Source: an uncultured Eubacteriales bacterium (GTDB lineage: Bacteria; Bacillota; Clostridia; Oscillospirales; Acutalibacteraceae). From it: a DNA stretch of 64,000 bases. Both the position numbers and the translations under genes were made by a program. The stretch spans positions 25,512 through 89,511 of the forward strand of contig CASFEZ010000004.1 in the NCBI GenBank assembly GCA_949293815.1, written 5' to 3'. Positions 33,966 to 44,558 of the stretch are shown here, one piece after another; the stretch's first letter is position 1; every line of letters begins with the position of its first letter. A model generated the notes under the pieces. It searched no databases. It saw only the letters and a program-made list of their open reading frames with translations, and was not told where the DNA came from.

Positions 33966-35246
33966 ATGTTTGTAGATAAAGCAGTGATTAAAATCAAAGC
34001 GGGGGACGGCGGCGACGGCGCGGTTACCTTTCACAGGGAGAAGTACATCGCTTCCGGCGGTCCGGACGGCGGCGACGGCGGTCGGGGCGGTAATATTGTA
34101 TTTGAAGTGGACAGCAATCTTTCCACCCTGGCTGATTTTCGTTATAAGCGAAAATATAAGGCGGAAAACGGGCAGCCCGGACGGGGCAGCCGTTGTTTTG
34201 GCAAAAAGGGCGAGGATTTAATCATTCGCGTACCGAAAGGAACGGTGATTCGCGAGGCGGAAACCGGTCGTGTGATGGCGGATATGTCCACCGGCGAGCG
34301 GTTCATTGCCGCAAAAGGCGGTCGCGGCGGCTGGGGCAACGCTCATTTTGCCACCGCCACCCGCCAGGCGCCCCGTTTTGCCAAAAACGGCGTGCCCGGC
34401 GAGGAATGGGAAGTGGAGCTGGAACTGAAGCTGCTGGCGGATGTGGGGCTGCTGGGCTTCCCGAATGTGGGCAAGTCCACGCTGATTTCGGTGGTCAGCG
34501 ATGCAAAGCCCATTATTGCCGACTATCATTTCACCACCCTGACCCCGGTTTTGGGCGTGATTCGCATGGGTCCGGAGAGCAGCTTTGTGATGGCGGATAT
34601 TCCGGGGCTGATTGAAGGCGCGGGCGACGGCGTGGGGCTGGGGCACGCATTCCTGCGGCATGTGGAGCGCTGCCGTCTGCTGATTCATATTGTGGATGCG
34701 GCGGGCAGCGAGGGCAGAGACCCCATTGAGGATTTTGAAACCATTAACCGGGAGCTTGCAAAATTCAACCCGGATCTGGCCGATTGCCCGCAGATTGTCG
34801 CCGCCAATAAAGTGGATTTGGCGACCGAAGAGCAGCTTGCCCGGTTCCGTCATTTTATTGAGGACGAAAAGCAATTGCCCTATTTTGAAATCATTGCCCC
34901 CATTGCCGAGGGCACCAAAGCGCTGATTGACTATACGGCTGCGACCTTGGCGAAGCTGCCGCCGGTAAAAATCTATGAGCGGGAGGAAATCCCCGCCGAA
35001 ACGCTGGCGCAGGGGCGGGCGAAGCGCAACGCCTTTACCGTTACCGCAGAAAACGGCGTTTACTATATCCAGGGCGACTGGCTGGTGAATATATTGAATA
35101 AGACCGACCCGGACGATTACGAATCCCTGCAATATTTCCAGCGGGTGCTGCGCAAAAGCGGCATTATTGACGCGCTGGTGGAAAAGGGGATTCAGGACGG
35201 GGATGTGGTGGATATTTACGGATTGGAGTTTGAGTATGTGCCCTGA
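33966..35246 (+). CDS. obgE: GTPase Obg (CgtA), ribosome assembly factor
   Basis: A 426-residue essential GTPase acting in 50S subunit maturation and stress control. Domains in order: glycine-rich Obg fold (GDGGDGAVTFHREKYI, DGGDGGRGGNIVF), G domain with P-loop GFPNVGKSTLI, DIPGLIEGA and NKVD, and the C-terminal OCT domain (about residues 345-426) found in Firmicutes Obg proteins. ATG 33966 lies after AGGAATTG. The start of mrnC overlaps its stop region. Confidence 0.96.
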   Translation: MFVDKAVIKIKAGDGGDGAVTFHREKYIASGGPDGGDGGRGGNIVFEVDSNLSTLADFRYKRKYKAENGQPGRGSRCFGKKGEDLIIRVPKGTVIREAETGRVMADMSTGERFIAAKGGRGGWGNAHFATATRQAPRFAKNGVPGEEWEVELELKLLADVGLLGFPNVGKSTLISVVSDAKPIIADYHFTTLTPVLGVIRMGPESSFVMADIPGLIEGAGDGVGLGHAFLRHVERCRLLIHIVDAAGSEGRDPIEDFETINRELAKFNPDLADCPQIVAANKVDLATEEQLARFRHFIEDEKQLPYFEIIAPIAEGTKALIDYTAATLAKLPPVKIYEREEIPAETLAQGRAKRNAFTVTAENGVYYIQGDWLVNILNKTDPDDYESLQYFQRVLRKSGIIDALVEKGIQDGDVVDIYGLEFEYVP

Positions 35247-35682
35247 ATGCGAAAATGTCCAACCGGCGGACGTTTTGCTCGGAACCCGCCGCATGAGCGA
35301 GCGGGAAGCGGCGGCGCTGAGCGTACATGTTCTGGCGTTTTTGGGCGACAGCGTGTATTCCCTTCTGGTGCGGGAGATGCTGGTGCTCACTGTCGGCGGC
35401 AAGGCGGGCGAGTTGCACCGGCGCAGCGTACAGGCGGTGAACGCCGCCTCCCAGGCGGCAGGGTACCGGCGGATTCAAGCGGAGCTGACCGAGCGGGAAG
35501 CGGCGGTGTACCGGCGGGCGCGCAACGCCCATTCAACCCATACCCCAAAACATATGTCCGAGGGCGATTATCACTGCGCCACGGGCGTGGAAGCATTATT
35601 CGGCTATTTATATTTGAGCGGACAGCATGCGCGTATGTGTGAACTGCTGCAAAAAATGCTTGCTGATAAAACAGAAAAATAA
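35236..35682 (+). CDS. mrnC: Mini-ribonuclease III
   Basis: A 148-residue RNase III catalytic domain without a double-stranded-RNA-binding domain. It matures 23S rRNA ends in Firmicutes. The catalytic segment VLAFLGDSVYSLLVREML has the Asp of the RNase III signature, and YHCATGVEALFGYLYL carries the second metal-binding Glu. ATG 35236 lies inside the end of obgE with GGAG 8 bp ahead; ATG 35293 is the alternative. Overlap with obgE, another ribosome-assembly factor, suggests shared expression. Confidence 0.92.
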   Translation: MCPECENVQPADVLLGTRRMSEREAAALSVHVLAFLGDSVYSLLVREMLVLTVGGKAGELHRRSVQAVNAASQAAGYRRIQAELTEREAAVYRRARNAHSTHTPKHMSEGDYHCATGVEALFGYLYLSGQHARMCELLQKMLADKTEK

Positions 35683-35728
35683 GAACGGCGCGGGCTGCGT
35701 AATAGGTATAAGCGAAGGCGGTGTTTGG

Positions 35729-36607
35729 ATGTCTGATAAGAAATATAAATTTTCTCCAAAGGTTTTGCTGGTGGATTTTCTGGCTTTCTTAGCAGGCAGC
35801 GCCTGTGTTTCCCTGTCGGTCAATATGTTTACCGCCCCGAACCAGATTGCCCCCGGCGGCGCCACCGGTCTTGCCACCGTCATCAATTACCTGACCGGTT
35901 TTCCCATTGGTATGGGGATTCTTGTCATTAACATTCCGCTGTTTTTGATTGCCTGGAAGGTGTTCGGCTGGCAGTTTTTGGCAAAAACCGCTGTGATGAC
36001 GGTAATGAGCTCGGTTTTTATTGATATTTCCGCCGTGTTTATTACCCCCTATTCCGGCGATAAGCTGCTGGCGTCGTTATTCGGCGGCGTTTTGTCCGGT
36101 ATTGGATACGGGCTGGTTTTTATTCGGGGGGCGACCTCCGGCGGTACAGATATTATCGGTATGCTGATTAAGCGTAAGTTTTCCCATATCCCTATGGGTA
36201 CGCTGGTGATGCTGCTGGATATGGTTATTGTCGGCATTTCCGGTCTTGTGTACCGGAATATGGAAAGTATGCTTTATGCGGTCATTGTATTCTTTATTTC
36301 CGGTCGTGTGGTCAACTATCTGGTCTACGGCGCGGGTAACGGGAAAATGATTTTAGCGGTCAGCAACAACGGCAGTGAGATTGCCGAAAAGGTGATTTCC
36401 GAAACCCGTCGGGGCGTTACCGTCATTCCCGTGCAGGGCGCGTATACCGGTGAAAATAAAAAAATGCTGGTCTGTGTTGTGCGCCCCAGCGAAGTGCAGA
36501 AGATTTATTCCATTATCCGCCGCTGCGATAAAGAGGCGTTTGTGATTATTACCCGTGCCGATGAAATTCTCGGCTTTGGATTCAAGCAGGACGATACGGG
36601 CGTCTGA
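35729..36607 (+). CDS. YitT family membrane protein (DUF161/DUF2179)
   Basis: A 292-residue protein with five to six helices (DUF161), including the characteristic [20 protein letters not shown] segment and [18 protein letters not shown], followed by a cytosolic DUF2179 domain of about 80 residues ([18 protein letters not shown] and [20 protein letters not shown]). The function of the family is unknown. ATG 35729 is preferred over upstream in-frame starts that overlap mrnC; GAAGGCGG lies ahead. Confidence 0.9.
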   Translation: MSDKKYKFSPKVLLVDFLAFLAGSACVSLSVNMFTAPNQIAPGGATGLATVINYLTGFPIGMGILVINIPLFLIAWKVFGWQFLAKTAVMTVMSSVFIDISAVFITPYSGDKLLASLFGGVLSGIGYGLVFIRGATSGGTDIIGMLIKRKFSHIPMGTLVMLLDMVIVGISGLVYRNMESMLYAVIVFFISGRVVNYLVYGAGNGKMILAVSNNGSEIAEKVISETRRGVTVIPVQGAYTGENKKMLVCVVRPSEVQKIYSIIRRCDKEAFVIITRADEILGFGFKQDDTGV

Positions 36608-36630
36608 AAACGAAAATGAGGTTTGTTACC

Positions 36631-38445
36631 ATGCAGATAAAAAAAGAGCATATTCGGAATTTTTCCATCATTGCCCATATTGACCACGGCAAATCCACCC
36701 TGGCGGATCGGCTTTTGGAGCTGACCGCCTCGGTTGCCAAGCGCGATATGAAACAGCAGCTTTTGGACGATATGGATTTGGAACGGGAGCGGGGCATTAC
36801 CATCAAAGCCCATGCCGTTACCTTAAACTATACCGCCAAGGACGGCGAGGACTATACCCTGAATTTGATTGACACCCCCGGTCATGTTGACTTCAACTAT
36901 GAGGTTTCCCGTTCACTCGCCGCCTGTGAGGGCGCTTTGCTGATTGTAGATGCAACGCAGGGTATTGAAGCGCAGACCATTGCCAATACGTATCTTGCGC
37001 TGGATCACAATCTGGAGCTGGTGCCGGTTATCAATAAAATTGACCTGCCCGCCGCCGACCCGGATCGGGTAGCGGCGGATGTGGAGGAAATCATTGGGCT
37101 GGACTGTTCGGACGCGCCGCGGGTTTCCGCCAAAACCGGCGAAAATGTTCAGGAAGTGCTGGAACATATTGTACGGGATATTCCCGCCCCGGTGGGGGAC
37201 GACGACGCGCCGCTGCGGGCGCTGGTGTTCGACTCGGTTTACGACAGCTACAAGGGCGTGATTGTCTATGTGCGTATTGCCGACGGGCAGATTAAACCCG
37301 GCGATACCATGCGCATGATGGCTACCGGCGCGGAATTTACCGTGGTGGAAACCGGGCATATGCGCGCCACCAGCCATGAAAGCTGCGAAAGGCTCGTGTC
37401 CGGCGAGGTGGGCTATATTACCGCCTCCATCAAAACCGTGCGGGACGCGAAGGTGGGCGATACGGTGACCACCGCGGAAAACCCCGCCGCTGAGCCGCTG
37501 GCAGGCTACCGCAAGGTGAACCCCATGGTGTTCTGCGGCGTGTACCCCGCCGACGGCGCGGATTATGAAAACTTAAAGGACGCGCTGGAAAAGCTGCAAT
37601 TAAATGATGCCGCCCTGTCCTTCGAGCCGGAAACCTCCGGTGTCTTGGGCTTCGGCTTCCGCTGCGGCTTTTTGGGACTATTGCATTTGGAGATTATCCA
37701 GGAGCGGCTGGAGCGGGAATACGATTTGGATTTGGTGACCACTATTCCCAGCGTGATTTATAAAATCTATCTGCGGGACGGAAGCATGGTGGAGATTGAT
37801 AACCCGACCAAATACCCCGACCCGGCGGTGATTGATTACTGCGAAGAGCCCATTGCCGACGCGCATATTTTTTCGCCCCCCGACTATGTGGGCGCGATTA
37901 TGGATTTGTGTCAGGAACGGCGCGGCGTGTTTAAGAATATGGACTATATCTCCCCGGACCGGGTGGATATTCACTATGAGCTGCCGCTGAATGAAATCAT
38001 ATATGATTTCTTCGACGCGCTCAAGTCCCGTACCCGGGGCTACGCCTCCTTTGATTATGAGATGAAAGGCTACGCCCGCTCCCAGCTGGTGAAGCTGGAT
38101 GTGCTGCTCAATGGCGATGTGATAGACGCCATGTCGTTTATCATCCATGCCGACAAGGCCTACGGTCGGGCGCGGAAAATTGCCGAAAAGCTCAAGGAGA
38201 ATATCCCGCGCCAGATGTTTGAAATTCCGATTCAGCTGGCCATCGGCGGCAAAATCATTGCCCGCGAAACCGTGAAAGCGCTGCGCAAGGATGTATTGGC
38301 GAAGTGCTACGGCGGCGATATTACCCGTAAAAAGAAGCTGTTGGAAAAACAGAAAGAGGGCAAAAAGCGCATGCGCAGCTTCGGCACGGTCGAGGTGCCC
38401 CAGGAGGCGTTTATGGCGGTGCTGAAGTTGGATGATGATAAGTAA
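36631..38445 (+). CDS. lepA: Elongation factor 4 (LepA)
   Basis: Ribosome-associated GTPase that supports translation fidelity and 30S assembly. 604 residues, full length. P-loop [14 protein letters not shown], switch [26 protein letters not shown], and the LepA-specific C-terminal domain starting around residue 400 ([20 protein letters not shown] and [19 protein letters not shown]). ATG 36631 has ATGAGG 9 bp ahead, so the ATG at 36616 is not used. Ends at 38445 just before a dispersed repeat. Confidence 0.96.
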   Translation: MQIKKEHIRNFSIIAHIDHGKSTLADRLLELTASVAKRDMKQQLLDDMDLERERGITIKAHAVTLNYTAKDGEDYTLNLIDTPGHVDFNYEVSRSLAACEGALLIVDATQGIEAQTIANTYLALDHNLELVPVINKIDLPAADPDRVAADVEEIIGLDCSDAPRVSAKTGENVQEVLEHIVRDIPAPVGDDDAPLRALVFDSVYDSYKGVIVYVRIADGQIKPGDTMRMMATGAEFTVVETGHMRATSHESCERLVSGEVGYITASIKTVRDAKVGDTVTTAENPAAEPLAGYRKVNPMVFCGVYPADGADYENLKDALEKLQLNDAALSFEPETSGVLGFGFRCGFLGLLHLEIIQERLEREYDLDLVTTIPSVIYKIYLRDGSMVEIDNPTKYPDPAVIDYCEEPIADAHIFSPPDYVGAIMDLCQERRGVFKNMDYISPDRVDIHYELPLNEIIYDFFDALKSRTRGYASFDYEMKGYARSQLVKLDVLLNGDVIDAMSFIIHADKAYGRARKIAEKLKENIPRQMFEIPIQLAIGGKIIARETVKALRKDVLAKCYGGDITRKKKLLEKQKEGKKRMRSFGTVEVPQEAFMAVLKLDDDK

Positions 38446-38510
38446 CTTTTTAGCGATTAGTGGATAGCGGTTAGTGTCGGAAGCCCTGCGGGCTTGCATG
38501 ATAGATTTTT
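38446..38510 (-). repeat. Dispersed intergenic repeat, copy 2
   Basis: GGTTAGTGTCGGAAG (38469-38483) is the exact inverse of the core at 546-560, with the same GATTAGTGGATAG flank pattern. It fills the gap between lepA and the next gene. Confidence 0.7.
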
Positions 38511-38537
38511 GTGTATTTCATATATAGAAAGGATTTT

Positions 38538-40058
38538 ATGCGTATGGCAGAACAATTTCCTGTGATTATCCTGCCCGGGATTGGGCAGTCCAGAGTGCAG
38601 GTTATAGACGAGAGTGGCAATGCGGTGCGGGATGCCTGGCCGATTTCCGCAGATGCGGAGAAGCTCATGGGACCGCTGAAAGGACCGCTGATGAAAATGA
38701 TGCTGTTCCGGCGGGACGGCGGTTTTTCCGATGCGGCGGCGCGGGCGGTGGCGTCTCTGGCGGAGGATTTAACCTCCTACCCGGACGGCAGCACCAAATA
38801 CCCCTTAAAAGCGGACCGCTGGGAGTTCCCTTTGAGCGAGTATGACCCGAAACAAAGAGCCTATCTGAACCGCATGGTTCCCGCTGAACGGCTGGCAAAG
38901 GCGGTTGGCGAGGAAAATGTATTTTTCTTTGCCTATAACTCTTTCGGTGATGCTTACCAGATTGCCGGGGAATTGGACGCCTACATACAGCAGGTCAAAG
39001 CGCGTACCGGCAGCGAGCAGGTGCACCTGATGGCGGTCAGTCTGGGCGGGGTGCTGCTTTTGGCGTATCTGGATGCGTTCGGCAAAAAAGGCGATGTCAA
39101 GCGCGTGGTCAATGTGGTCGCTGCCTTGGGCGGTACGCATCTGGCTTCGGATATTTTGGAAGCAAACTTCGACTTGAGCGACCCGAAGCAGCTGCTGCAC
39201 GCTATGGGTAAATCCACCGAGGAAACCTTCAGCGGACTTTTGGATATGCTGCCCGAGGGCGTGGCAGAGGCCACCTTGGAAAAATGCGCCGAGGCGCTGT
39301 CTGAAACCATTGCCGTTAATTCCACCATGATGTGGGGAACTGTTCCCCGCGACCGGTATGTGTTCCTGAAACAGAAGTATTTATTGGACGGGGATCATGC
39401 GCATATTGCGGCGGACGCCGACCGGCTGCATAAAATACATGTCAATCAAAAGGAATTTTTCCAGCCGTTTATCGATGCGGGGCTGGAGATATTCAGTCTT
39501 TGCGGTTACGGCAAACGGCTGTTCCCGCTCTGCGGCAGCGGCGAGGTGCTCAGCGATGGGATTGTGGATACCGCTTCCGCCTCTTTGGGGGCGGTGTGCG
39601 CGATACCGGGCGAAGCCCTGCCCGAGGGGTATGAACCCCAGAACCCGGCGGAGGAAAATGCGCTTTCGCCCGACGGCTGTGTGGACGCTTCCGCCTGTCT
39701 GTATCCGCAGCGCACCTGGTTTTTCGCCAATCAGGGGCACGACGCCATGGGCGGCAACGATGCGGCGCTGAAGCTGATTTCGCGTATTTGCAGCGATGAC
39801 AGCTTTACCGGTGTTGCGTCCGACCCGGCGTTCCCCCGCTTTAACGGCACACGGAATGTCAAGCGAATGGAACGGGAGGCTGCGCCCGCTTTCTTTGCGA
39901 TAAACAAAGAGACGCTAAGCGAGGAAAAGCGCGCCCTGTACGACACCCTTTTGGCTCGGTATCAGGCTTGGGAAGTGCAAACCGTACTGGATAAGGACGC
40001 CCAGGAGGAAACCGATAAGCTCTGCTGGGATTTGCAGCACTTTGCCGAAAGTGTTTGA
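38538..40058 (+). CDS. Cytosolic alpha/beta hydrolase, lipase-like
   Basis: A 506-residue protein with no signal peptide. It begins FPVIILPGIGQSRVQVIDE, a lipase-like oxyanion-loop start, and has the nucleophile elbow LMAVSLGGVLLLAYLD (AxSxG in place of GxSxG, as in several bacterial lipases). NQGHDAMGGNDAA late in the chain likely carries the catalytic His. It is a paralogue of the secreted protein at 48416-50359, with which it shares PVxLLPG, the elbow followed by YLxxxG, and the xxALGG segment. Substrate unknown; lipid or ester hydrolase activity is inferred. ATG 38538 has AAAGGA 4 bp ahead; ATG 38544 is the alternative. Confidence 0.7.
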   Translation: MRMAEQFPVIILPGIGQSRVQVIDESGNAVRDAWPISADAEKLMGPLKGPLMKMMLFRRDGGFSDAAARAVASLAEDLTSYPDGSTKYPLKADRWEFPLSEYDPKQRAYLNRMVPAERLAKAVGEENVFFFAYNSFGDAYQIAGELDAYIQQVKARTGSEQVHLMAVSLGGVLLLAYLDAFGKKGDVKRVVNVVAALGGTHLASDILEANFDLSDPKQLLHAMGKSTEETFSGLLDMLPEGVAEATLEKCAEALSETIAVNSTMMWGTVPRDRYVFLKQKYLLDGDHAHIAADADRLHKIHVNQKEFFQPFIDAGLEIFSLCGYGKRLFPLCGSGEVLSDGIVDTASASLGAVCAIPGEALPEGYEPQNPAEENALSPDGCVDASACLYPQRTWFFANQGHDAMGGNDAALKLISRICSDDSFTGVASDPAFPRFNGTRNVKRMEREAAPAFFAINKETLSEEKRALYDTLLARYQAWEVQTVLDKDAQEETDKLCWDLQHFAESV

Positions 40059-40135
40059 AACCGGCACGGGATGTATGTTTTGTCGCAGTATATCTACTAT
40101 TTATATATAAATGAAAAGCAGAAAAGGGGAGCGTT

Positions 40136-40849
40136 ATGTCCGAAAACATTGTAACGATTGAACATCTGCGCAAGTCTTACGGCAAACGGCTGGTGCTGGA
40201 TGATATCTCGCTGGGGATACCGCAGGGAAAAATTGTTGGGCTGCTGGGCGCCAACGGCTGCGGCAAAACCACACTGATGAAAATTATCACCGGTTTGATC
40301 CATGATTATTCGGGAACGGTACTGTTCAACGGGCACCGACCCGGCGCCTATTCCAAAGCCCGTGTGGCGTATTTGTCCGAGCGCTCGTATTTGGCGGACT
40401 GGTTCAAAGTATCGGATGCTATCGATTATTTTGACGATTTCTTCGAGGATTTTGACCGCAAAAAGGCATCGGAGCTGACGGAGCGCTTCGGGTTGGACAG
40501 CAATCAGCGTATCAAAACCATGTCCAAAGGTATGCGCGAAAAGGTGCAGCTGCTGCTGGTCATGTCCCGTCGGGCGGAGCTGTATGTGATGGACGAGCCT
40601 TTGGGCGGTGTAGACCCGGCTGCCCGCAAGGTGATATTGGATATCATTATGAAAAACTATGCCGAAAATTCCACGCTGCTGCTCTCGACCCATCTGGTAC
40701 ATGATTTGGAACAGTCGTTTAACCACATTATCATTCTCGGGCACGGTAAGGTGCTTTTGAGCAGCGATATTTATGATATTCGTATGCAGGGATTGACCGT
40801 GGAAGAAAAATATCAGGAGGTGTACGGCGATGCTTGGGAAGTTGATTAA
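40136..40849 (+). CDS. ABC transporter ATP-binding protein (YtrB/EcsA-like)
   Basis: A 237-residue ATPase: Walker A GANGCGKTT, signature MSKGMREK (lacking the common LSGG form, as often seen in this branch), Walker B YVMDEPLGGVD, His switch LSTHLV. SD AGGGGAGCG precedes ATG 40136. It overlaps the membrane subunit gene by 20 bp. Members of this group export antibiotics or remodel cell envelopes and are often controlled by GntR regulators; none is adjacent here. Confidence 0.88.
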   Translation: MSENIVTIEHLRKSYGKRLVLDDISLGIPQGKIVGLLGANGCGKTTLMKIITGLIHDYSGTVLFNGHRPGAYSKARVAYLSERSYLADWFKVSDAIDYFDDFFEDFDRKKASELTERFGLDSNQRIKTMSKGMREKVQLLLVMSRRAELYVMDEPLGGVDPAARKVILDIIMKNYAENSTLLLSTHLVHDLEQSFNHIIILGHGKVLLSSDIYDIRMQGLTVEEKYQEVYGDAWEVD

Positions 40850-41654
40850 GCACGATATGCAGTCCATGTTCCGGGGCGTATCCAATATCTATGTCGCTGC
40901 CATGATTGCCGTGGCGGCCATGGGCATTTGCCTGTTCGCCGATGTGGGCGTGGGCAAAACCATCTCCTCTCTGGCGCTGATGGCCGTCAGTATTGCCGCC
41001 ATTATTGTAACCATTATGGCGACTTTGGGGGATTTTAAGAAAACCATGTTCGGCGACCGGGGGTATTTGACCCATACCCTGCCGGTCAAAGGTCCCTCGC
41101 TGCTGCTGGCCAAATGGCTGACCTCCATGTTCTGGATTACCGTCAGCTATGCGGTGGTGTTCCTCTGCCTTTGGCTGATTTATTACTATTGGACAGGGGA
41201 AAGCTCTTCGGCGGCGCTGACTTATATTTTGCAGTCTCTGCCCGATGTGGGGCTGCCCACCCAGGATATTTTGGTGAAAACCATTATCTTAATCGCAATA
41301 AAAGGGCTGCTGCTGCTGTCGGTTTTTGTATTGGAAGTGTTTTTTGTTTTAACCCTTGCCAATGTGCGTCCTTTTGACGCGGCGGGCGGGGTAGGACCGG
41401 TGCTGTATTTCTTTGTGGTATTCGGTCTTGTCACCATTTGTTCTTCCCGGCTGGAGGATGTGTTCAAATCCGCGCTGTTGATTCACGCCGACGGCAGCAT
41501 TTCCCTTTCAGCGGATATCGCCACCATCAATTCCATTCAGGCGGCCGGCGGGGCTTCGGTGACCTTAACGCAGATTTATTTTCAGGTGGTTGTTGCCATT
41601 TTACTGTTTATTGTAACCGCAGAGCTTCTGGATAAAAAAGTCAATATCAAATAG
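40830..41654 (+). CDS. ABC transporter membrane subunit
   Basis: A 274-residue, six-helix membrane protein. It opens MLGKLIKHDMQSMFRG, a common start of ABC-2-type permeases of the YtrC/CcmB-like kind, followed by helices at about residues 22-42, 49-67, 100-122, 150-180, 187-207 and 250-268. It partners the ATPase whose gene it overlaps; the start ATG 40830 has TCAGGAGG upstream. Substrate unknown. Confidence 0.8.
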   Translation: MLGKLIKHDMQSMFRGVSNIYVAAMIAVAAMGICLFADVGVGKTISSLALMAVSIAAIIVTIMATLGDFKKTMFGDRGYLTHTLPVKGPSLLLAKWLTSMFWITVSYAVVFLCLWLIYYYWTGESSSAALTYILQSLPDVGLPTQDILVKTIILIAIKGLLLLSVFVLEVFFVLTLANVRPFDAAGGVGPVLYFFVVFGLVTICSSRLEDVFKSALLIHADGSISLSADIATINSIQAAGGASVTLTQIYFQVVVAILLFIVTAELLDKKVNIK

Positions 41655-41685
41655 CGCCGTAAGTTCGGCGCAAAGGAGGGGTTTT

Positions 41686-42288
41686 ATGCTGTACGATATT
41701 TCCGCCGATATGCTGAAAGCAAAGGTATATCCCGGCGACCCACAGCCGCGCCTTGCGCGGGTGCAAACCATCGATAAGGATTCCGATTGTAATCTATCCG
41801 CGCTGTTCTGCTGCCTGCACAACGGTACCCATGCCGATGCGCCGCTGCATTTTATGGATCAAGGGGATAGCATTGACCGGCTTGCGCTGGAGCACTTTAT
41901 CGGCGAATGCTATGTGCTCTCCGTGCCGCCCGGACCAATTACCGGCGACTATGTGGAGCGTAAATTCCCGGTCAAATACCGCCGGCTGCTCATCAAGGGC
42001 AACGGCCATGCCTATTTTCACGAAAGCGGCGCCGCGGTTCTTTCGGAGCGTAAGATGCTCCTGATTGGAACCGATTCCAATTCTGTGGGCATCAGCGGCA
42101 GCCAGGCGCGGGTGCACCGGGCGTTTCTGCGGGAGCATATCGCGATTCTGGAGGGACTGGTGCTCTCCGAGGTGCCGGACGGCGAATACTTTTTAATGGC
42201 GCAGCCGGTCAAGATTGGCGGCGCGGAAGCCGCACCGGTGCGGGCGGTGCTGGCGTCAGGGCATATTTTCTGGAACGGGAGAGCGTAA
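41686..42288 (+). CDS. Cyclase family protein (kynurenine formamidase-like hydrolase)
   Basis: A 200-residue metal-dependent hydrolase of the PF04199 cyclase family. The metal-binding signature HNGTHADAPLHF is exact (HxGTHxDxPxHF). GTDSNSVG and HIAILEGL are the further conserved parts. Family members open cyclic or N-formyl amide bonds (arylformamidase, isatin hydrolase). No tryptophan degradation genes are adjacent, so the substrate remains open. ATG 41686 has AAAGGAGGGG upstream. Confidence 0.88.
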   Translation: MLYDISADMLKAKVYPGDPQPRLARVQTIDKDSDCNLSALFCCLHNGTHADAPLHFMDQGDSIDRLALEHFIGECYVLSVPPGPITGDYVERKFPVKYRRLLIKGNGHAYFHESGAAVLSERKMLLIGTDSNSVGISGSQARVHRAFLREHIAILEGLVLSEVPDGEYFLMAQPVKIGGAEAAPVRAVLASGHIFWNGRA

Positions 42289-42357
42289 AGATTGCCTCTT
42301 CTGTCTATTTATCATAAAAAAAGCGGGGGAATTTTATGAGTTTTTCCGCTTTGTCTA

Positions 42358-42477
42358 TTGCAATAATCGGTAAAAAATTATAAAATTATACTGCGGATAT
42401 GCGGCAATTCCATTTTTTGCCTTGTCGCAGGCTTTCTGTTTTGTTGATTTTGCTATATTATAAAAGGAGTATTGTAT
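42358..42477 (+). promoter_or_regulatory. Candidate promoter and structured leader of pgk
   Basis: TTGCAA (42358-42363), 17-bp spacer, TAAAAT (42381-42386). The leader then forms CTGCG...CGCAG with an inner GGCAA/TTGCC (about 42391-42431). AAAGGAG lies 7 bp ahead of ATG 42478. The preceding 42289-42357 shows a weak hairpin after the cyclase gene, which may be its terminator. Confidence 0.5.
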
Positions 42478-43671
42478 ATGAGTGTTTTAAACAAGAAAAC
42501 CGTTGAAGATCTCGATGTCAAAGGCAAACGCGTTCTCGTGCGCTGCGATTTCAATGTAAAAATGGAAAACGGCGTCATTACCAGCGATAAGCGCGTTGTC
42601 GCTTCGCTTCCCACCATAAAATACCTGCTTTCCCAGGGCGCGCGCGTTATCCTCTGCTCGCATCTGGGTCGGCCGAAAGGCAAGGTTGACCCGGAATTTT
42701 CCATGGCGCCCGTTGCCGAATGCCTGTCCAAATATCTTGGTCAGGAAGTCAAACTTGCTTCCGATGTGGTCGGTGAATCCGCTCAGGCGCTGGCTTCTTC
42801 CCTCAAAGACGGCGAAGCCATGCTTTTGGAAAATGTCCGCTTTGAGCCGGGCGAAACCAAAAACGACGAAGAGCTGAGCAAAAAATTCGCCGCTCTGGCG
42901 GATGTTTATGTGAACGACGCTTTCGGCTCCGCGCACAGAGCCCATTCCTCCACCGCCGGCGTTGCCGCTTTTGTCAAAGAGAGCGCCATCGGCTACCTGA
43001 TGCAGAAGGAAGTTGAAGTGATGGGCAAAGCACTGGAAAATCCGGTGCGTCCCTTTGTTGCCATCCTGGGCGGCGCCAAGGTTTCCGATAAGATTGGCGT
43101 CATTGAAAACCTGTTGGAAAAATGCGATACCCTGATCATCGGCGGCGGCATGGCCTATACCTTTATGAAAGCGCTGGGTCACCAGATCGGCGATTCGCTT
43201 TTGGAGGCGGACAAGGTTGATCTGGCCAAAGAGACCATGGCAAAAGCCGAGGAAAAAGGCGTTAAATTCCTGATTCCCGTTGACAATAAAGTGGGCAAAG
43301 AATACAAACCCGATACCGAAGCCATGATAGTTAATTCCGATGAAATCCCCGACGGCTGGATGGGTCTTGATATCGGACCTGAAACCCAGAAGCTGTTTGC
43401 TGACGCAGTAAAGGGTGCGGGCACGGTTATCTGGAACGGACCGATGGGCGTTTCCGAGTGGGAAAACTTTGCGGCGGGCACCATTGCCGTAGCCAAAGCG
43501 GTTGCTGATTCCGGCGCTATTTCCATCATCGGCGGCGGCGACTCTGCGGCTGCGGTGAAAAAGCTGGGCTTTGCGGATAAAATGACCCATATCTCCACCG
43601 GCGGCGGCGCTTCGCTGGAATTTTTGGAGGGCAAAGAGCTGCCCGGCATTGCCGCGATTGACGATAAATAA
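42478..43671 (+). CDS. pgk: Phosphoglycerate kinase
   Basis: Glycolytic enzyme making ATP from 1,3-bisphosphoglycerate. 397 residues, full length. Marks are [16 protein letters not shown], the substrate-binding [22 protein letters not shown], the hinge region [12 protein letters not shown], and [13 protein letters not shown] with the nucleotide loop. It begins the pgk-tpiA-gpmI group. Codons end in U or C and favour a highly expressed pattern. Confidence 0.96.
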   Translation: MSVLNKKTVEDLDVKGKRVLVRCDFNVKMENGVITSDKRVVASLPTIKYLLSQGARVILCSHLGRPKGKVDPEFSMAPVAECLSKYLGQEVKLASDVVGESAQALASSLKDGEAMLLENVRFEPGETKNDEELSKKFAALADVYVNDAFGSAHRAHSSTAGVAAFVKESAIGYLMQKEVEVMGKALENPVRPFVAILGGAKVSDKIGVIENLLEKCDTLIIGGGMAYTFMKALGHQIGDSLLEADKVDLAKETMAKAEEKGVKFLIPVDNKVGKEYKPDTEAMIVNSDEIPDGWMGLDIGPETQKLFADAVKGAGTVIWNGPMGVSEWENFAAGTIAVAKAVADSGAISIIGGGDSAAAVKKLGFADKMTHISTGGGASLEFLEGKELPGIAAIDDK

Positions 43672-43701
43672 TCCCCCACGGGTGAAAGGACGCATAGTAT
43701 T

Positions 43702-44472
43702 ATGAATAAAGCTCTCAGACGCCCGGTGATTGCGGGCAACTGGAAAATGAATAAAACCCCCGCCGAAGCCAAGGCGCTCATTGAGGAAATGAAACCGCTG
43801 GTGGCTGGTGCGGATTGCGATGTGGTACTTTGTGTACCCTATGTGGATTTGAATGCCGCGCTGGAGGCCGCCGCAGGCTCCAATATTCAGATTGGCGCTG
43901 AAAACTGCCATTGGGCAGCAAGCGGTGCGTTTACCGGCGAGGTTTCCGCCGAGATGCTCAAGGCCATGGGTGTGCCCTATGTGATTATCGGTCACTCCGA
44001 ACGGCGGCAGTATTTCGGTGAGACCGACGAAACCGTGCAAAAGCGCGTGCGCGCCGCGTTGGATGCGGGGTTGACCGTTATCCTCTGCGTGGGCGAATAT
44101 TTGCAGCAGCGTGAACAGGGCATCACCGAAGAAGTGGTGCGCCTGCAAACCAAAATTGCCCTGGGCGGTGTTTCTGCCGAGGAGCTGAAAAAGATTATCA
44201 TTGCCTATGAGCCTGTTTGGGCGATTGGCACCGGCAAAACCGCTACGGCGGCGCAGGCCAACGAAGTGAACAAAGCCATTCGCGACTGTGTTGCCGAATT
44301 GTACGGCAAGGAGGCGGCGGACGCTTTGGTGGTGCAGTACGGCGGCTCAATGAACGCGGGCAACGCGGCAGAGCTTCTGGCGCAGCCCGATGTGGACGGC
44401 GGACTGATTGGCGGCGCTTCGCTGAAAGCAGCGGATTTTTCGGTTATTGTAAAAGCCGCTTCTGAAAACTAA
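43702..44472 (+). CDS. tpiA: Triose-phosphate isomerase
   Basis: TIM-barrel enzyme interconverting dihydroxyacetone phosphate and glyceraldehyde 3-phosphate. 256 residues. [14 protein letters not shown] near the start, [10 protein letters not shown] (catalytic His), [17 protein letters not shown] (catalytic Glu) and [15 protein letters not shown] at the phosphate site are intact. It follows pgk by 30 bp with GAAAGGA upstream. Confidence 0.97.
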   Translation: MNKALRRPVIAGNWKMNKTPAEAKALIEEMKPLVAGADCDVVLCVPYVDLNAALEAAAGSNIQIGAENCHWAASGAFTGEVSAEMLKAMGVPYVIIGHSERRQYFGETDETVQKRVRAALDAGLTVILCVGEYLQQREQGITEEVVRLQTKIALGGVSAEELKKIIIAYEPVWAIGTGKTATAAQANEVNKAIRDCVAELYGKEAADALVVQYGGSMNAGNAAELLAQPDVDGGLIGGASLKAADFSVIVKAASEN

Positions 44473-44477
44473 TCACA

Positions 44478-44509
44478 CAGCCCTCCGCGTATCCAGTGGC
44501 GGAGGGCTG
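44478..44509 (+). terminator. Hairpin between tpiA and gpmI
   Basis: CAGCCCTCCGC (44478-44488) pairs perfectly with 44499-44509, followed by only TCTTTC. It may act as a partial terminator or mRNA-stabilising hairpin. Confidence 0.6.
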
Positions 44510-44558
44510 TCTTTCGGCGGAGCAATCCGCAAATGTACGATAAGGAGAGCATTTATCT

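Noticed and set aside
42336-42383. 15-codon frame with GGGGGA ahead, between the cyclase and pgk genes
   Set aside because: The same bases form a weak hairpin typical of a terminator, the peptide has no notable composition, and the distance is short; chance is likely.
42487-44148. 553-codon open frame on the minus strand opposite pgk and tpiA
   Set aside because: It is a mirror of GC-rich codon usage in two certain glycolytic genes; rich in His, Gln and Arg, with no family likeness and no ribosome site. Similar long antisense frames at 1057-2001, 2692-3957, 23446-24651, 34218-35402 and 54452-55723 are dropped for the same reason.
44478-44509. Hairpin between tpiA and gpmI as an operon end
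   Set aside because: The T-run is too weak for a confident terminator and no promoter is clear before gpmI, so the genes are probably still partly co-transcribed.
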